From CAIXQW01 sp046049675 (GTDB lineage: Bacteria; Bacteroidota; Bacteroidia; Chitinophagales; Chitinophagaceae): a stretch of DNA of 64,000 bases. The notes below the pieces were generated by a model. It was not told the DNA's origin, made no database searches, and saw nothing but the letters and a program-made list of their open reading frames with translations. The DNA lies in contig JBJORA010000106.1 of assembly GCA_046049675.1 (NCBI GenBank), forward strand, positions 1 to 64,000, given 5' to 3'. The first letter of the stretch is position 1; every line of letters begins with the position of its first letter. The translations under genes were made by a program, and so were the position numbers. Below, piece after piece: positions 1-11,000 of this stretch.

Positions 1-1447
1 AACCAGTATTTGCACTACATGAATTGGCATCAGTAGCAACGATTGTGTAGCTGCCCGCAGGACGTGATGCAGGTGATGTTGCTGTTGTGCCATTAACCGT
101 ATAAGTGATTGTACCCGTACCACCAGTTGCACTAAATGTAAGTGAACCGTTGCCGCCATTACATTGCGCATTTATTGATGATGCAGTTAATGCAACTGCA
201 CTTGGTGCAGTAATATTTATCGTGCTACTTGCTGTACAAGAATTAGCATCAGTAGCTGTAAACGTATAGGCACCGGCTGCTAAACCTGTTATGGGACTTG
301 TAACTGTTGCAGCGCCTTGCGTATAAGCAATTGCCCCAGTGCCTCCTGTTGCAGCCAATGTAGCTGAACCTGTGCCACCAGCGCAATTGATTTGGGTTGC
401 AGTTGCAGTAAATGAGATTGCCGTAGGATTTGCTAAAGTAATATTGAATAAGGTATCAACACAAGCGTTAGAATCCAAGCAACGCACAAAATATTGACCA
501 GCACCTAAACTGCTAAATGTCGTGGAACCCGTACTTGCAGCCGCACTTAGTTGAGTGCCACTACTAGGCGTGCCTTGCCACAGTTGTACGATGTAAGGAC
601 CAGGTGATCCCGAGTACGGTGTACCACCAGTCGAAGTAACAGTTATACTACCGTTTGTGCCATTATTGCAAGATGGCGATACGAAGGATCTTGTATTTGA
701 GAACACAGGAGGATCTGTTAAAGTAACTGTTGTGTTAGTAGATGCCGAACCATTTGTAACGGTTACCGTATAGGTACCAGCTGATAAATTTTGAAATGTA
801 CCTGTATTATTGTTTGTGCCAACTGCGGGGTTAAGCGACCATGTCAGCGTACCAGTTAATCCGCTCACTGTAGCATTAATTTGAGCTGCTTGCTGACCAT
901 TACAAGCATTAGGTATAGTTGTCGCAGAGATTGTTGCACCTGCAGCCACTACCTCAATTGTAGACAATGCGGAGTTATCTGTAGTAAGATCTCCTGCCAC
1001 CGAAGTACCTGCAGCGCAAGTAGTACCATTACCAAAGTTGATATTACCCGAAAAGGTTTGTGGTGGCGCAACTGTAACACCTTGCGCCTTTAACGTAATA
1101 ATGCGACTAGTATTTACTGGTATAGGATCTGTAGAATTGCAGATGCGCAATTGCGTGCCTGTATTTTGTAAAATTGTCCAGCCAGGTGGCAAGCCAATTT
1201 GCTGCGCATTGGGCAAAAATACCACCGAAGCGGGCACTTGTATTATAGGTCTTAGTTTAGCTTGTGCAACAGGTGAAAGTGGCCCGGTATTGCCGATAGT
1301 AACAATAATATCGATAGTACCACCTACTGAAACAATGCCTGAATTGGAAGGCAATACGTTTATAAAAGGATTGGCTTGGCCATACGAATTTGAAGCTACA
1401 AATAAAGCGCCAAGGCACAATAGCGTAAATAATTTTAATTTTTTCAC
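1..1447 (-). CDS. SprB-repeat surface protein, paralogue of the 2629-5079 gene (C-terminus outside window)
   Basis: The frame is open from a GTG at 1447 to the window edge, so only the first 482 residues are visible. It starts MKKLKLF..., a signal peptide ending near SYGQ, followed by a DUF11-like domain (to about residue 175) and SprB-type repeats of the 'CNGGTGS...GLAAGAYTFTATDANSC' kind. The first 400 or so residues are closely similar to the 816-residue protein encoded at 2629-5079, which also starts with GTG; after that the repeats differ. Likely a secreted surface or matrix protein. Codon choice is more mixed than in its paralogue. It lies beyond a terminator, so it is probably transcribed separately. 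Its C-terminal type cannot be seen. Confidence 0.88.
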   Translation of the reverse strand, partial: MKKLKLFTLLCLGALFVASNSYGQANPFINVLPSNSGIVSVGGTIDIIVTIGNTGPLSPVAQAKLRPIIQVPASVVFLPNAQQIGLPPGWTILQNTGTQLRICNSTDPIPVNTSRIITLKAQGVTVAPPQTFSGNINFGNGTTCAAGTSVAGDLTTDNSALSTIEVVAAGATISATTIPNACNGQQAAQINATVSGLTGTLTWSLNPAVGTNNNTGTFQNLSAGTYTVTVTNGSASTNTTVTLTDPPVFSNTRSFVSPSCNNGTNGSITVTSTGGTPYSGSPGPYIVQLWQGTPSSGTQLSAAASTGSTTFSSLGAGQYFVRCLDSNACVDTLFNITLANPTAISFTATATQINCAGGTGSATLAATGGTGAIAYTQGAATVTSPITGLAAGAYTFTATDANSCTASSTINITAPSAVALTASSINAQCNGGNGSLTFSATGGTGTITYTVNGTTATSPASRPAGSYTIVATDANSCSANTG

Positions 1448-1678
1448 AATTGAATTGTATTAATATTTGATTAGTTGATTATTTGTGGTAGAGAGAATAG
1501 ATTGATTTTATTAGCATTTAACCTGTGTGCCTGCAGCTGCATTGCGCCTTCTCGGTTAATAACGATTTTGTATATGTTCATTTCATAGTTGCCTTTAATA
1601 TTTGACTACAATTTTGAATTCTAATTAAATAAAGCAGTAATTACGCGCCCAAAAACTAATACCATATTTTACGAGAAA

Positions 1679-1699
1679 AACCACCTCAATGAGGTGGTT
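1679..1699 (-). terminator. Intrinsic terminator, probably bidirectional
   Basis: A perfect 10-bp inverted repeat, AACCACCTCA / TGAGGTGGTT, with a 1-base loop. It is flanked by a T-run on the left-going strand (TTTTT) and an eight-T run on the + strand. It lies 34 bp after the stop of the T9SS gene at 1734 and closes the leftward transcript. The rest of the 1448-1733 gap shows no gene. Confidence 0.85.
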
Positions 1700-1733
1700 C
1701 TTTTTTTTGCTTTGTATGTTCTTTTTACGGGTA

Positions 1734-2609
1734 TTAGTTCTTAATGATCTTTTCATTAAAGTTCATAGTCTTACCATCAGTAATTTGAATCATATACGCA
1801 CCAGGCGCTAACTCGCCGATATCAACTTTATTGATATTCTTACCTTTTGCGATGTCAAATAAAACTACTTTAGCAATCTTACCGCTGTTGTCAAGAACTT
1901 TTGCAGCTACTTGCGTTGTAATATTACTTGCAATTTCTACTGTCAACTCTCCATTCGCTGGAACAGGGTAAATAGAACAAGTACTATTAGCTAACGCTGC
2001 AGTTGGCATTTCAGTTATCATCTTTGGCGAAAATTGCAAGTACTGGTCATTGTTGAACATAGCGAACCAAGGATCAGTTGTACTATTACCAGCATAACTG
2101 TTTGGGTGAGCTAGACCGTAGTCGCAAGTTAACAAACTAAAGAAATCGCCATTTTGCAAATTCCCTTTGTAAGTCACTGTTGCTAAGTCGTACCATTTGT
2201 CTGCAGTCCAATCCATTTCAAATGCTTCTGGCATTGAAACGCTATTGTCGTGGAAGAAAGTAATGACATTATCTGTCGTTACTTTATGTGCTACGTCTGT
2301 ACCAACCGTTAAATCTTGTGCGATGTTGAATTTTTTGAACTCGCTCTTCACACTAACTATTTCTATATTATTAGAAGTAGTTGGGTAAGAAATTGCAAAA
2401 ATCAAACCATCTAGCTTTGTAGTAGCTACTGGTGTTTCGCTTTGCGCACCAGGTACGCCATTACTTGTATGGCGTATTTGTAATTTCAATTGAGAACCTG
2501 CCATTGGCACCAATTTGATTTCAAAATTGTTTAGCACATCACTACACTGAGCCATTGCTGCTGTTGTGCCAAATACGATGCTAGCTAATAATATTATTAT
2601 CTTTTTCAT
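1734..2609 (-). CDS. Cohesin-like secreted protein with T9SS type A sorting domain
   Basis: A 291-residue protein from the ATG at 2609. A longer frame starts at 2657 but would overlap the upstream gene, and MKKIIILLASIVFGTTAAMA is a clear signal peptide. The middle (about 25-205) is a beta-rich domain whose pattern 'DGLIFAISYPTTSNNIEIVSV ... YDLATVTYKG' resembles cohesin-like folds. The last 80 residues (YPVPANGELTVEI ... LAPGAYMIQI ... KIIKN) are a T9SS type A sorting domain, so it should be exported and fixed to the cell surface. It follows the 816-residue gene by 19 bp and precedes a terminator. I infer that it tethers its operon partners. The cohesin assignment is by eye only; the T9SS domain is secure. 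Confidence 0.85.
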   Translation of the reverse strand: MKKIIILLASIVFGTTAAMAQCSDVLNNFEIKLVPMAGSQLKLQIRHTSNGVPGAQSETPVATTKLDGLIFAISYPTTSNNIEIVSVKSEFKKFNIAQDLTVGTDVAHKVTTDNVITFFHDNSVSMPEAFEMDWTADKWYDLATVTYKGNLQNGDFFSLLTCDYGLAHPNSYAGNSTTDPWFAMFNNDQYLQFSPKMITEMPTAALANSTCSIYPVPANGELTVEIASNITTQVAAKVLDNSGKIAKVVLFDIAKGKNINKVDIGELAPGAYMIQITDGKTMNFNEKIIKN

Positions 2610-2628
2610 ATTATTGTATTTTAATAGA

Positions 2629-5079
2629 TTAATTAGGAGTTTGTTCGTAAGTGACAATTATATTACTACCTGCAGTGTTGATCAAGATTACAAGTCTATC
2701 AGGGTTTAATCCGTTAAAACGTGCATAACCGTTCATATCTACGTCGTGAACAGTATAGCCATTTACAGTGTTTGTACCACCTGTTGCTGTAAACAATGCT
2801 TGTCTATCACTTGTATTTGTTGAATTGTAAGTGATGAAACGGCTAGTAGCTACAGTAGAAATATTACAGTTACCAGCATACAAAGTACGAACAGCATTTT
2901 GTGTACGTGTAGGACCACTTAATGGACTTGGATTAGTTGTTGCACCAGTTCCAGTACGAACAAATAGCGGAGTAGCTGTAGCAGTAAAGTCAATACAGTT
3001 TAGCGTTTGGCTTAGTGCAAACTTATTAGAAGCCATAACACCGATATGATTACGATGTTTAATGCTTACATAGTAGTTGTCGTCAAGTGTCGTTGCAAAT
3101 AATACCGGCGAGGTACCATCCATATCTACTACATCACCATCACATTGAACCAATGCGCTGCGTGTTGCTACAACGATTGAACTATCTGTCTTTGAACGTA
3201 GTTGTAAGAATACCCAATCAACAATAGCATTATTGCCAGAAATAGCTAAAACACCTGGAGCAATAACCTCTGTGCTAGTATTGTTTACAGTAGTATAACC
3301 TACAGCGTAAGCACCACTACCGTAAGGCGTATTTAATGGCAATAGACCTTTTTGACGTAAAGAATCTCTCATTAAACCATTACCAGTATTGTAAGGGCCA
3401 GATAAGTATGCCTTAGCGCAAACAAGTACACCAAGATTGATTGTTACGTTGTAAGTAACAGTGCTATCACAAGTATTAGCAGCTGGATAAACTTGCGTAT
3501 AAACACCAGTAGCAGTAACAGTTGTTGTAGTACCAGGTATTACATAGCTACCAAATTGTGTAACATTTACTGTGTTAGTGATAGGTGCAGTAGCAGGAAC
3601 TGTAACATTAGCTGTAGTTGAACAACCATTAGCATCACGAACCGTTATAGGGTAAGTACCAGCAGGCTGATTAAACACATTGACAGTACTAGTACCAGTT
3701 GCACCATAGTAATAGTTGTTAGGGAAAGTACCAGTACTTAATGGCGTACCACCTGCTGGTGTAGCAGTTATAACACCATTACCACCAGCACACAATGGCG
3801 CAGTAGCAGATAAACTTACAGTTAAAGCAGGAGGAGCAGCATCGATCGTAATTGAAGCAGTAGTACTACAGCCGTTAGCATCAGTAGCAGTAAAAGTATA
3901 GCTACCTGGTGCTAAACCAGTTACAGGACTAGTAACAGTAGTAGAACCTTGCTTATACGTAAATGCGCCAGTGCCACCAGTTGCCAATAATGTAGCAGAA
4001 CCAGTACCACCATCACAACTAATTTGAGTAGCTGTAGCAGCAAATGTAATAGCTGCAGGATTAGCTAAAGTGATATTATATATTGTATCTAAACATGCAG
4101 TAGAATCTTCTACAAGTACGAAATATGCACCAGAAGCTAAGCTACTAAATGTAGTTACGCCAGAACTAGCACCCACGTTTAATTGTGTACCACTTGCAGG
4201 TGTACCTTGCCATAATTCTACAAGGTATGGACCAGGAGCACCAGAATATGGCGTACCACCAGTTGTTGTAATAGTAATACTACCATCTGTACCATTGTTA
4301 CACAATGGAGATACTGAAGACATTGTATTAGCCAAAACAGCTGGGTCAGTAAGAACAACGGTAGAAGTAGCAGATGCAGTACCATTAGAAGCTGTAACTG
4401 TGTAAGTACCAGCAGCTAAACCTTCGAAAGTACCGTCATTGTTGTTGATACCAGCAACTGGGTTAAGCGACCAAGTAATAGTACCTGTTAAGCCAGTTTG
4501 TGTAGCATTAATTTGACCAGCTTGTAGACCATTACAAGGATTGTTGATACCTGTAGCAGTAACACTACCTGCAGGCGCTACAACTTCAATTGTAGATAAA
4601 GCTGAGTTATCTGTAGTAAGGTCACCCGCTACCGAAGTACCAGCAGCACAAGTTGTACCATTACCAAAGTTGATGTTACCAGAAAATGTTTGCGGAGCAG
4701 AAACTGTAACACCCTGTGCCTTTAATATGATAGTACGACTAGTATTTACAGCGATTGGATCTGTAGAATTACAAATACGTATCTGAGTACCTGAGTTTGA
4801 CAAGATAGTCCAACCAGCTGGTAAGCCTAACTGCTGTGCAGTTGGTAAAAATACAACCGAGGCTGGTATTTGGATGATAGGCCTAAGTTTAGCCTGTGGA
4901 ACCGTCGAAACTGGGCCAGTGTTACCGATAGTTACGATAACATCAATAGTAGCACCTACAGAAACGATACCTGAATTAGAAGGTAAAACGTTTATGAAAG
5001 GATTAGCCTGCCCATATGACTTAGAAGCTACAAACATAGCCCCCATGCATAATAGCATGATTAATTTTAAATTTTTCAC
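2629..5079 (-). CDS. SprB-repeat protein with dockerin-like C-terminus
   Basis: 816 residues from a GTG start (no nearby ATG fits the signal peptide MKNLKLIMLLCMGAMFVASKSYGQ). Order: DUF11-like domain to about 175, SprB-type repeats about 175-500 ('GLAPGSYTFTATDANGCS' and variants), then a roughly 260-residue module common in Bacteroidota hemagglutinin-like proteins ('YLSGPYNTGNGLMRDSLR', 'DGDVVDMDGTSP', 'YYVSIKHRNHIGVM'). It ends with a Ca-loop-like stretch DVDMNGYARFNGLNPDR resembling a dockerin loop. There is no T9SS sorting domain of its own. It lies between a beta-helix gene and a small T9SS-anchored protein in one leftward unit. Codon use is narrow (GGT, GTT, ACT, GCT), suggesting high expression. 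Probable secreted surface or matrix component. Confidence 0.85.
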   Translation of the reverse strand: MKNLKLIMLLCMGAMFVASKSYGQANPFINVLPSNSGIVSVGATIDVIVTIGNTGPVSTVPQAKLRPIIQIPASVVFLPTAQQLGLPAGWTILSNSGTQIRICNSTDPIAVNTSRTIILKAQGVTVSAPQTFSGNINFGNGTTCAAGTSVAGDLTTDNSALSTIEVVAPAGSVTATGINNPCNGLQAGQINATQTGLTGTITWSLNPVAGINNNDGTFEGLAAGTYTVTASNGTASATSTVVLTDPAVLANTMSSVSPLCNNGTDGSITITTTGGTPYSGAPGPYLVELWQGTPASGTQLNVGASSGVTTFSSLASGAYFVLVEDSTACLDTIYNITLANPAAITFAATATQISCDGGTGSATLLATGGTGAFTYKQGSTTVTSPVTGLAPGSYTFTATDANGCSTTASITIDAAPPALTVSLSATAPLCAGGNGVITATPAGGTPLSTGTFPNNYYYGATGTSTVNVFNQPAGTYPITVRDANGCSTTANVTVPATAPITNTVNVTQFGSYVIPGTTTTVTATGVYTQVYPAANTCDSTVTYNVTINLGVLVCAKAYLSGPYNTGNGLMRDSLRQKGLLPLNTPYGSGAYAVGYTTVNNTSTEVIAPGVLAISGNNAIVDWVFLQLRSKTDSSIVVATRSALVQCDGDVVDMDGTSPVLFATTLDDNYYVSIKHRNHIGVMASNKFALSQTLNCIDFTATATPLFVRTGTGATTNPSPLSGPTRTQNAVRTLYAGNCNISTVATSRFITYNSTNTSDRQALFTATGGTNTVNGYTVHDVDMNGYARFNGLNPDRLVILINTAGSNIIVTYEQTPN

Positions 5080-5115
5080 AATATTATTATGTTGTATTTA
5101 TTAGTGAGTTAAAAA

Positions 5116-6924
5116 TTATTGAGCACTCAAACTGTTGTTAGCGCTGTTGTTAGCTGGTGTGCTATCAGCACCGCCTGATACAGTAGCAACTAACGTAGAG
5201 TTAGTACCTGATGGTGTAGAAGAATTTCTTTTAATAGTAAAACCTAAACTAGAAGCATTACCTAAGGTGATAGAAATACCTGGCTTAGAAGTAGCAGTAA
5301 CGAAACCGCCAGACAAGCTAAAGTTCCAATCACCGTTATTGTAAGGAGCACCAAGGTTTGTAGCTGTACCATTAGTACCAGAAGTTGGTGTGCTTGTAAG
5401 TGTAGTAATACCAGGTACTGCAATTGTAAAACCTGATGGTACTGGAATTGTAACTGTAATTGTACCATTAGAATTACCTGCACCATTTTCAAATACATCC
5501 ACAACTAATTCTGCTGTTTGATTAGCAGTAAATAAAGATGTTTCAATTTGAATACCCGGCGTTAAATCTGCACCAGCTAAAGATGCACCAGCACCAGTTG
5601 CATTTGGACGATAATCAGGGTTTGTAAAGCTCCAAGCATTTACTAATACGTCACATGGTGTGCTGATAACATTGTTGCTATTAGCAGGGTTTGTTAGGTA
5701 AGTATTAGTTGCTGCGTTTTCAGCTGCAACAGCTGCATTAGTATAAGTTGTACCTGTGTATGTAGCAGCATAATCCATAGCAATTACGTTATTTTTGAAA
5801 GCTGCTTGGCCATTAGCTAAAACATCAGCATCCATAATTAAACCTCTCCAGTTGTTCATCAAGATACTATTGTGAATTTGCAATTCAGTATTTCTTCTTA
5901 AACGAGCACCTCTTCTAAAACCATTAGCTGTTGGCTGTACAATACTACCACTATTGCCAGAGCATCTGAATGCACCAATCTGAGTGATGTTGTAAAACTT
6001 AGCAGCTGTTTTTGGTAAAAGTGTAAAAGGTGAAGTACCATTATTGTCAGACTCAAAACCTTCTGAAGTAGACTGCGCTGGATCATCAGCAACCGCTGGA
6101 TCTTTAACAGCCAATGCAAATTGTACAAGACCGTTGTAACCATTATCAGTATCAAAATCGTCATCAAGCGTACGATACGATACTAAATGTGCACAGTTTA
6201 CAGTACCGCCAAACCACTCAAATGCGTCATCAAGACCAAAAGAAGTTTGCACGTGGTGAATGGTAGTGCCATTACCAACTGAACCTAGTGTTAAGCTATT
6301 CATTTCGTTATTAGCAGCAATTACATAACCTGCATACTCAATACGAACGTACGTAAATGAACCAGAATTATCATTTGGAATAGTACCACCGTGGCGACCA
6401 CGAGGATTAGTTGTACCAATACCTTCAATTGGCACGTTTGTACCTAGGTTATTTGGTGCTCTACCTTCAATAACAATACCACCCCAATCGCCACGTACGC
6501 GTGAACCAGCAGCTTTGCTAGAAGTGAATACTATTGGATTACACGGTGTACCATTTGCAATAATTTGTGCACCTCTCTGTACTACTAAAGCACTAACTGC
6601 TGAAAGGGCATCACCTAGAATTACAGTACCAGGCTCGATAGTTAATGTTACTAAACTGTCTACGAATACAGTACCTTGTAATAAATAAACGTTGTTTTTT
6701 GTCCAAGTAGTATTAGTAGTGATAACACCTGATACGTTTACATTAGGTGCATTATAAACAGAAGCTTGCGGATCCCAGTTTACCCAATTCTCTGTCCACA
6801 TTGGTGTTGGAGCAGGTGCGAATGCGCCACGATAAGTGGTAGCGATTGGTGTTGCTGTTTGTGCCATAGCCACAGTAGCAGTCATAACTAAACCAGCGGC
6901 GAGTGCGAAAATTTTCTTTGTCAT
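5116..6924 (-). CDS. Secreted beta-helix protein with C-terminal DUF11-like domain
   Basis: 602 residues with signal peptide MTKKIFALAAGLVMTATVAMAQ. Residues about 60-420 have the Bacteroidota parallel beta-helix pattern: 'VYLLQGTVFVDSLVTLTIEPGTVI', 'RGDWGGIVIEGRAPNN', 'FGLDDAFEWFGGTVN', 'DDDFDTDNGYNG'. The tail (about 465-602) is a DUF11-like Ig domain ('AELVVDVFENGAGN ... TVTIPVPSGFT'). No T9SS sorting domain is visible. It is the first gene of the unit, 36 bp before the SprB-repeat gene, and shares its narrow codon use. Function is unknown; proteins of this kind are often found among extracellular matrix or adhesion proteins. I propose it works with the two genes downstream. Confidence 0.82.
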   Translation of the reverse strand: MTKKIFALAAGLVMTATVAMAQTATPIATTYRGAFAPAPTPMWTENWVNWDPQASVYNAPNVNVSGVITTNTTWTKNNVYLLQGTVFVDSLVTLTIEPGTVILGDALSAVSALVVQRGAQIIANGTPCNPIVFTSSKAAGSRVRGDWGGIVIEGRAPNNLGTNVPIEGIGTTNPRGRHGGTIPNDNSGSFTYVRIEYAGYVIAANNEMNSLTLGSVGNGTTIHHVQTSFGLDDAFEWFGGTVNCAHLVSYRTLDDDFDTDNGYNGLVQFALAVKDPAVADDPAQSTSEGFESDNNGTSPFTLLPKTAAKFYNITQIGAFRCSGNSGSIVQPTANGFRRGARLRRNTELQIHNSILMNNWRGLIMDADVLANGQAAFKNNVIAMDYAATYTGTTYTNAAVAAENAATNTYLTNPANSNNVISTPCDVLVNAWSFTNPDYRPNATGAGASLAGADLTPGIQIETSLFTANQTAELVVDVFENGAGNSNGTITVTIPVPSGFTIAVPGITTLTSTPTSGTNGTATNLGAPYNNGDWNFSLSGGFVTATSKPGISITLGNASSLGFTIKRNSSTPSGTNSTLVATVSGGADSTPANNSANNSLSAQ

Positions 6925-8019
6925 TTTTAGTTGTGTTTTAAGTGTTTTTTAGTTGTGTTTTTTTTATTTTTTGGTTTTTTTGTAGTCTTTCTCCCCACAA
7001 CACCGTTAGTATGATTTGTACTAATGTGTAAAGGCTGTATTCGGCTTGGTTGATTTTATAAATTCTAAAGTAGCTGTCTGATAAAGCGCACTATGATTGA
7101 CGATGCAAACTTAGAATGAAAAAAAAAGCAGTTCGGAGAAAGTGCGTTATCAAATTGTGTCCTTAATATTAAGTTTTTCAACGGAGCGATAATCATCGCC
7201 AACTTCAACGATTACAATTTGAGTAATTACGAACTCTAGATGTTTTCGAGCTAGTTTTAAAACCACAAACTTTACTTTGTACGTCACGAAAAATGTTGAT
7301 AATACTAGTAAAGAATAGGATTGATGCTTTGCCAAAAACTAATGTGCATGGGCGTTTCCACTGATACACCACACAAAATCTATAAACGCAAATTTAGAAT
7401 TTAGCATAAACAAACTCACTGCATATTTGCAGTAAGCCAAACTTATACAGTCCACAAAAAATAACTAAGTGTATCAAAACATCACAATTATTTTAATGAA
7501 ACAGTGATAATCTTTTTACTGCAAAAAACAAATCTTTGCATTCAACACAAAAAAAGAAACAACAGTAATTAGGCAATAATTATTGGTAATAATTTGGTAA
7601 CATGTATCTGTCCATTAAGTAAAGAAACATAGCTTATAAAATTTTGATTTGCTATACAAACTGATATTAGGACGCTACTATGACAACAAAAACTAAATAG
7701 CACGGAAACATCCTTACATGTGCAGCAGGCAGAAAAAAATGCAAGTGTTAGGCTATGCACCAAAAGAGCAGACATTTCCCAACCACGGCAATGAATGAAA
7801 AGACAAGGCTAATTTCAAACTGTAAAATTATTTGTAGTAGAACAAAGGCACTAAAAAGAACAGCTAGTTCAATACTACAACAGTAGCAATTGCAGGTGCT
7901 TAGCATAAGTAGTGCTATAAGTACTCAACATCGATAAACTATAGCAATCTGATGCTGCAATTGTTAAAAATTGTGAAGTGCATAAAACATTTATTAATTT
8001 TAAAGCAAAATTCGCTAGC
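6925..8019. other. Non-coding stretch between divergent surface-protein genes
   Basis: About 1.1 kb without a convincing gene. Two short leftward frames (7150-7335 and 7569-7775) have no recognisable domain, signal or conserved composition, so I leave them out. Next to the left gene is a T-rich leader containing a duplicated 'TTTTTAGTTGTGTTT' block. The region probably holds the promoters and long 5' leaders of the two flanking secreted-protein genes. Confidence 0.5.
7106..7113 (-). promoter_or_regulatory. Candidate Bacteroidota -7 box (TAAGTTTG)
   Basis: Matches TAnnTTTG on the leftward strand about 180 bp before the beta-helix gene. No clear -33 TTTG at the expected spacing was seen, so this is a weak candidate for the promoter of the three-gene surface unit. 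Confidence 0.3.
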
Positions 8020-11000
8020 ATGAATATAAAATTTATTTTCTTGATGAGTTTAGTTGCAATAACTTTTGTTTCGAAAGCTCAATTTGTTACAATCGCTGAT
8101 ACTAATATGGTGAATTGGTTTGTAAACAACGGTTACGCTAGTTGTATTAGCAGCAATCAATTAGACACTACTTGCGCTGCCACAATCTACAAACCTAGTA
8201 TCATCTTTAGCGACTCGTCAATATCTGATTTTAACGGCATACAATACCTTACTCAAACTACTGAGCTCAACTTCACTAATTGCAAACTAAATAACTTGGC
8301 AACATTGCCAAACAGCGTAGTAGATTTACTAATAATATACTCCGATATTGATTCTCTAAACTATATGCCTAACAACGTAAAAAATCTTTATATTCAAAAT
8401 ACGAATATTAAAAAAATTAATGCACTATCCGATAGCTTAGAAATTTTATCCTTGTATCAAGACTATCAGCTAAATACAATTGCTGCCTTACCAACTTCCA
8501 TTAAAGCAGTGTTGGTATATGATATGAACCCCAACATAACATCTGTATTACCAAGTAGTTACTTAGGTTTTCCTATGCTTCAGACTATACAACTAAGAAA
8601 TTGTGCCTTAACAAGCGTGCCAACCTTACCAAACACTGTTGTTATTGCAGATTTTTCATTCAATAACATCGCTAATTGGCCCCTATTGCCAAACTCTGTT
8701 GCAGATTTGAGTTTGGAGCATAATAATTTAAGTTCGATTAGTAGTTTACCTTCATCACTATATAAACTAAATGTAAGTAGCAATCAGCTTACTACATTCC
8801 CTTCGTTTCCATCTAACTTGCAATACCTATCTTTTGATGATAACAATTTTAGCGTTTGTCCAACATTCAGTTATCCCTTGTATGAATTGAGCTGCAAAGG
8901 AAATATGCTTAGTTCGTTGTCTGCCTTGCCAAGCAGTTTGAATTTTTTGTATTGCGACTCTAATGGTTTAACATCTCTGCCAACTTTGCCAAATTTCCTA
9001 CAAAGGCTTACTTGCAGCAATAATCTATTGACTAGCCTGCCACCTATGCCAAATCATTTATCATTTATTGATGCATCTTATAATTCCATTACCACGTTGC
9101 CGCCATTGTCTCCTATAGTTAATTACCTATATTTTAGTCACAATTTAATTGACTCTGTGTGGACTCAAAAAAATATCGATACCTCTTCTTTTGCGTACGA
9201 TGTGTCGGTGCATTACGATTTCTCTTATAATAATGTTGTATTTTGTGATACAATATACTCTAGTTTAACAGGCTTTACTTCATTAATCCTAAATCACAAT
9301 CAACTTACGTCAATTCCGCCATTTAAGACCTTTGGCGACCCCTCGAACAATCTGAACTATATTATTTACGGATTTAACCATAATATTGATCTTACTTACA
9401 ATAACATAACTAACATACCTAGTTTAGATTCAAATTTTACGAACATTAAAATTGGCAGAAACGGCTTTACTAGTTTACCCGATTTGCCTCAAAAGCTAGC
9501 TATTTTAGATTTAGATAGCGCCTATAATTTATTGTGTGTGCCTTTGTTGCCCACCACACTAAAATGGTTTTATTTAGATAATACTGGCGTCACCTGCTTG
9601 CCAAATAAAAATTTTTACGCGAATAACCATGGGGCAAGCTGGAGTCTTTTGCCAATTTGTAATCTGCAAAATGCTAATGGATGCCCGGTAGCCCGCAATA
9701 TTTATGGTTATATTCATAAAGACAATAATTCAAATTGCATTTACGATGGCGCCGATAGTAGCATAGCTAATATTAAGGTGGATATGTATAAAAATAACAC
9801 GTATTTACAAAGTTGTTTCACTGACAATTTTGGTATGTATCATTTACAAACAGGGGCTTCTGATAGCTTTACGGTATCAATAGATACACTTAGTATCTAT
9901 TACAATACAACTTGTCCCTCCAGCGGCAATAAAGCGGTTTACATCGGTCCACTAGATACAGCAATCAAGAATGTAAACATAGGTATAGAATGCAAACCAG
10001 GGATAGACCTAGGTGTAGGTGCAGTATTAGTTGACAGTGGTTGCTTTAGAAATGCAACTTTTGCAAGAGTAAAAATCTTTGCTGGAGATATGAGTAAATT
10101 ATACAATTTGGATTGCAACGCAAATGTTTCTGGCAATTTAAAGGTAATTCTCAATGGCCCGATACAGTACATAACAACACCCGCAGGGTATATTGCACCT
10201 TCGAATGTAAACGGTGATACATTGACGTACACTATAGCAAACTTTGCTGCACTCAGCTTTGTAAATGACTTCGCGATAATGATTCAAACTGACACCAATG
10301 CACCGCTAAATGCTCCAGTTTGTATAGATGCAGCTTGTACGTTTGCAGGACTAGATCTTGATAATAGTAATAATACAACTAATATATGTGGCACGGTGGT
10401 AAATTCTTACGACCCCAACATTAAACAAGTTAGTCCCATCTACGAATTTTACGACAAGACTAATTGGTTAACTTACACTATTCATTTTCAAAATACAGGA
10501 AATGATACTGCATTTAATATTAATATAATCGACACATTAGACAATAAATTAGATTTAAGCACATTTACTTTTTTAGGAAGTTCACATAACTGCAATGCAA
10601 GAGTAATGAATAATCCAAATCAGGCCATTTTTGAATTTAGAAATATCAATTTACTAGATAGTTTTCATAATGAACCGCTAAGCCATGGATTGCTACAATA
10701 TAAAATAAAGCCCAAATCAAGTATTGTTATAAACGACAATATTAAAAATTCAGCTGCGATATACTTTGATTATAACCAGCCTATAATTACAAATACGACG
10801 ACAAACAAATTTAGTGATCCGCTATTTATTAAGCCACTTGCTTTAGGTAGAATTATGGTGTGGCCTAATCCATTTGCCAATACTCTTAACATGAGGTTTG
10901 ATGAACCTAACTACACATTAGAAGTATATAATATTGCGGGCATCAAGGTATTTAGTGCAAAAGTAAACAGTACAGACTACGTTATACATACAGCATCTTG

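Noticed and set aside
881..1463. Two + strand frames (881-1093 and 1038-1463)
   Set aside because: They are shadows of the leftward SprB-repeat gene that spans the same bases with a signal peptide and repeats.
7150..7775. Two short leftward frames in the gap between surface genes
   Set aside because: No domain, signal peptide or coding-like composition; both lie in AT-rich sequence that fits a regulatory region better.
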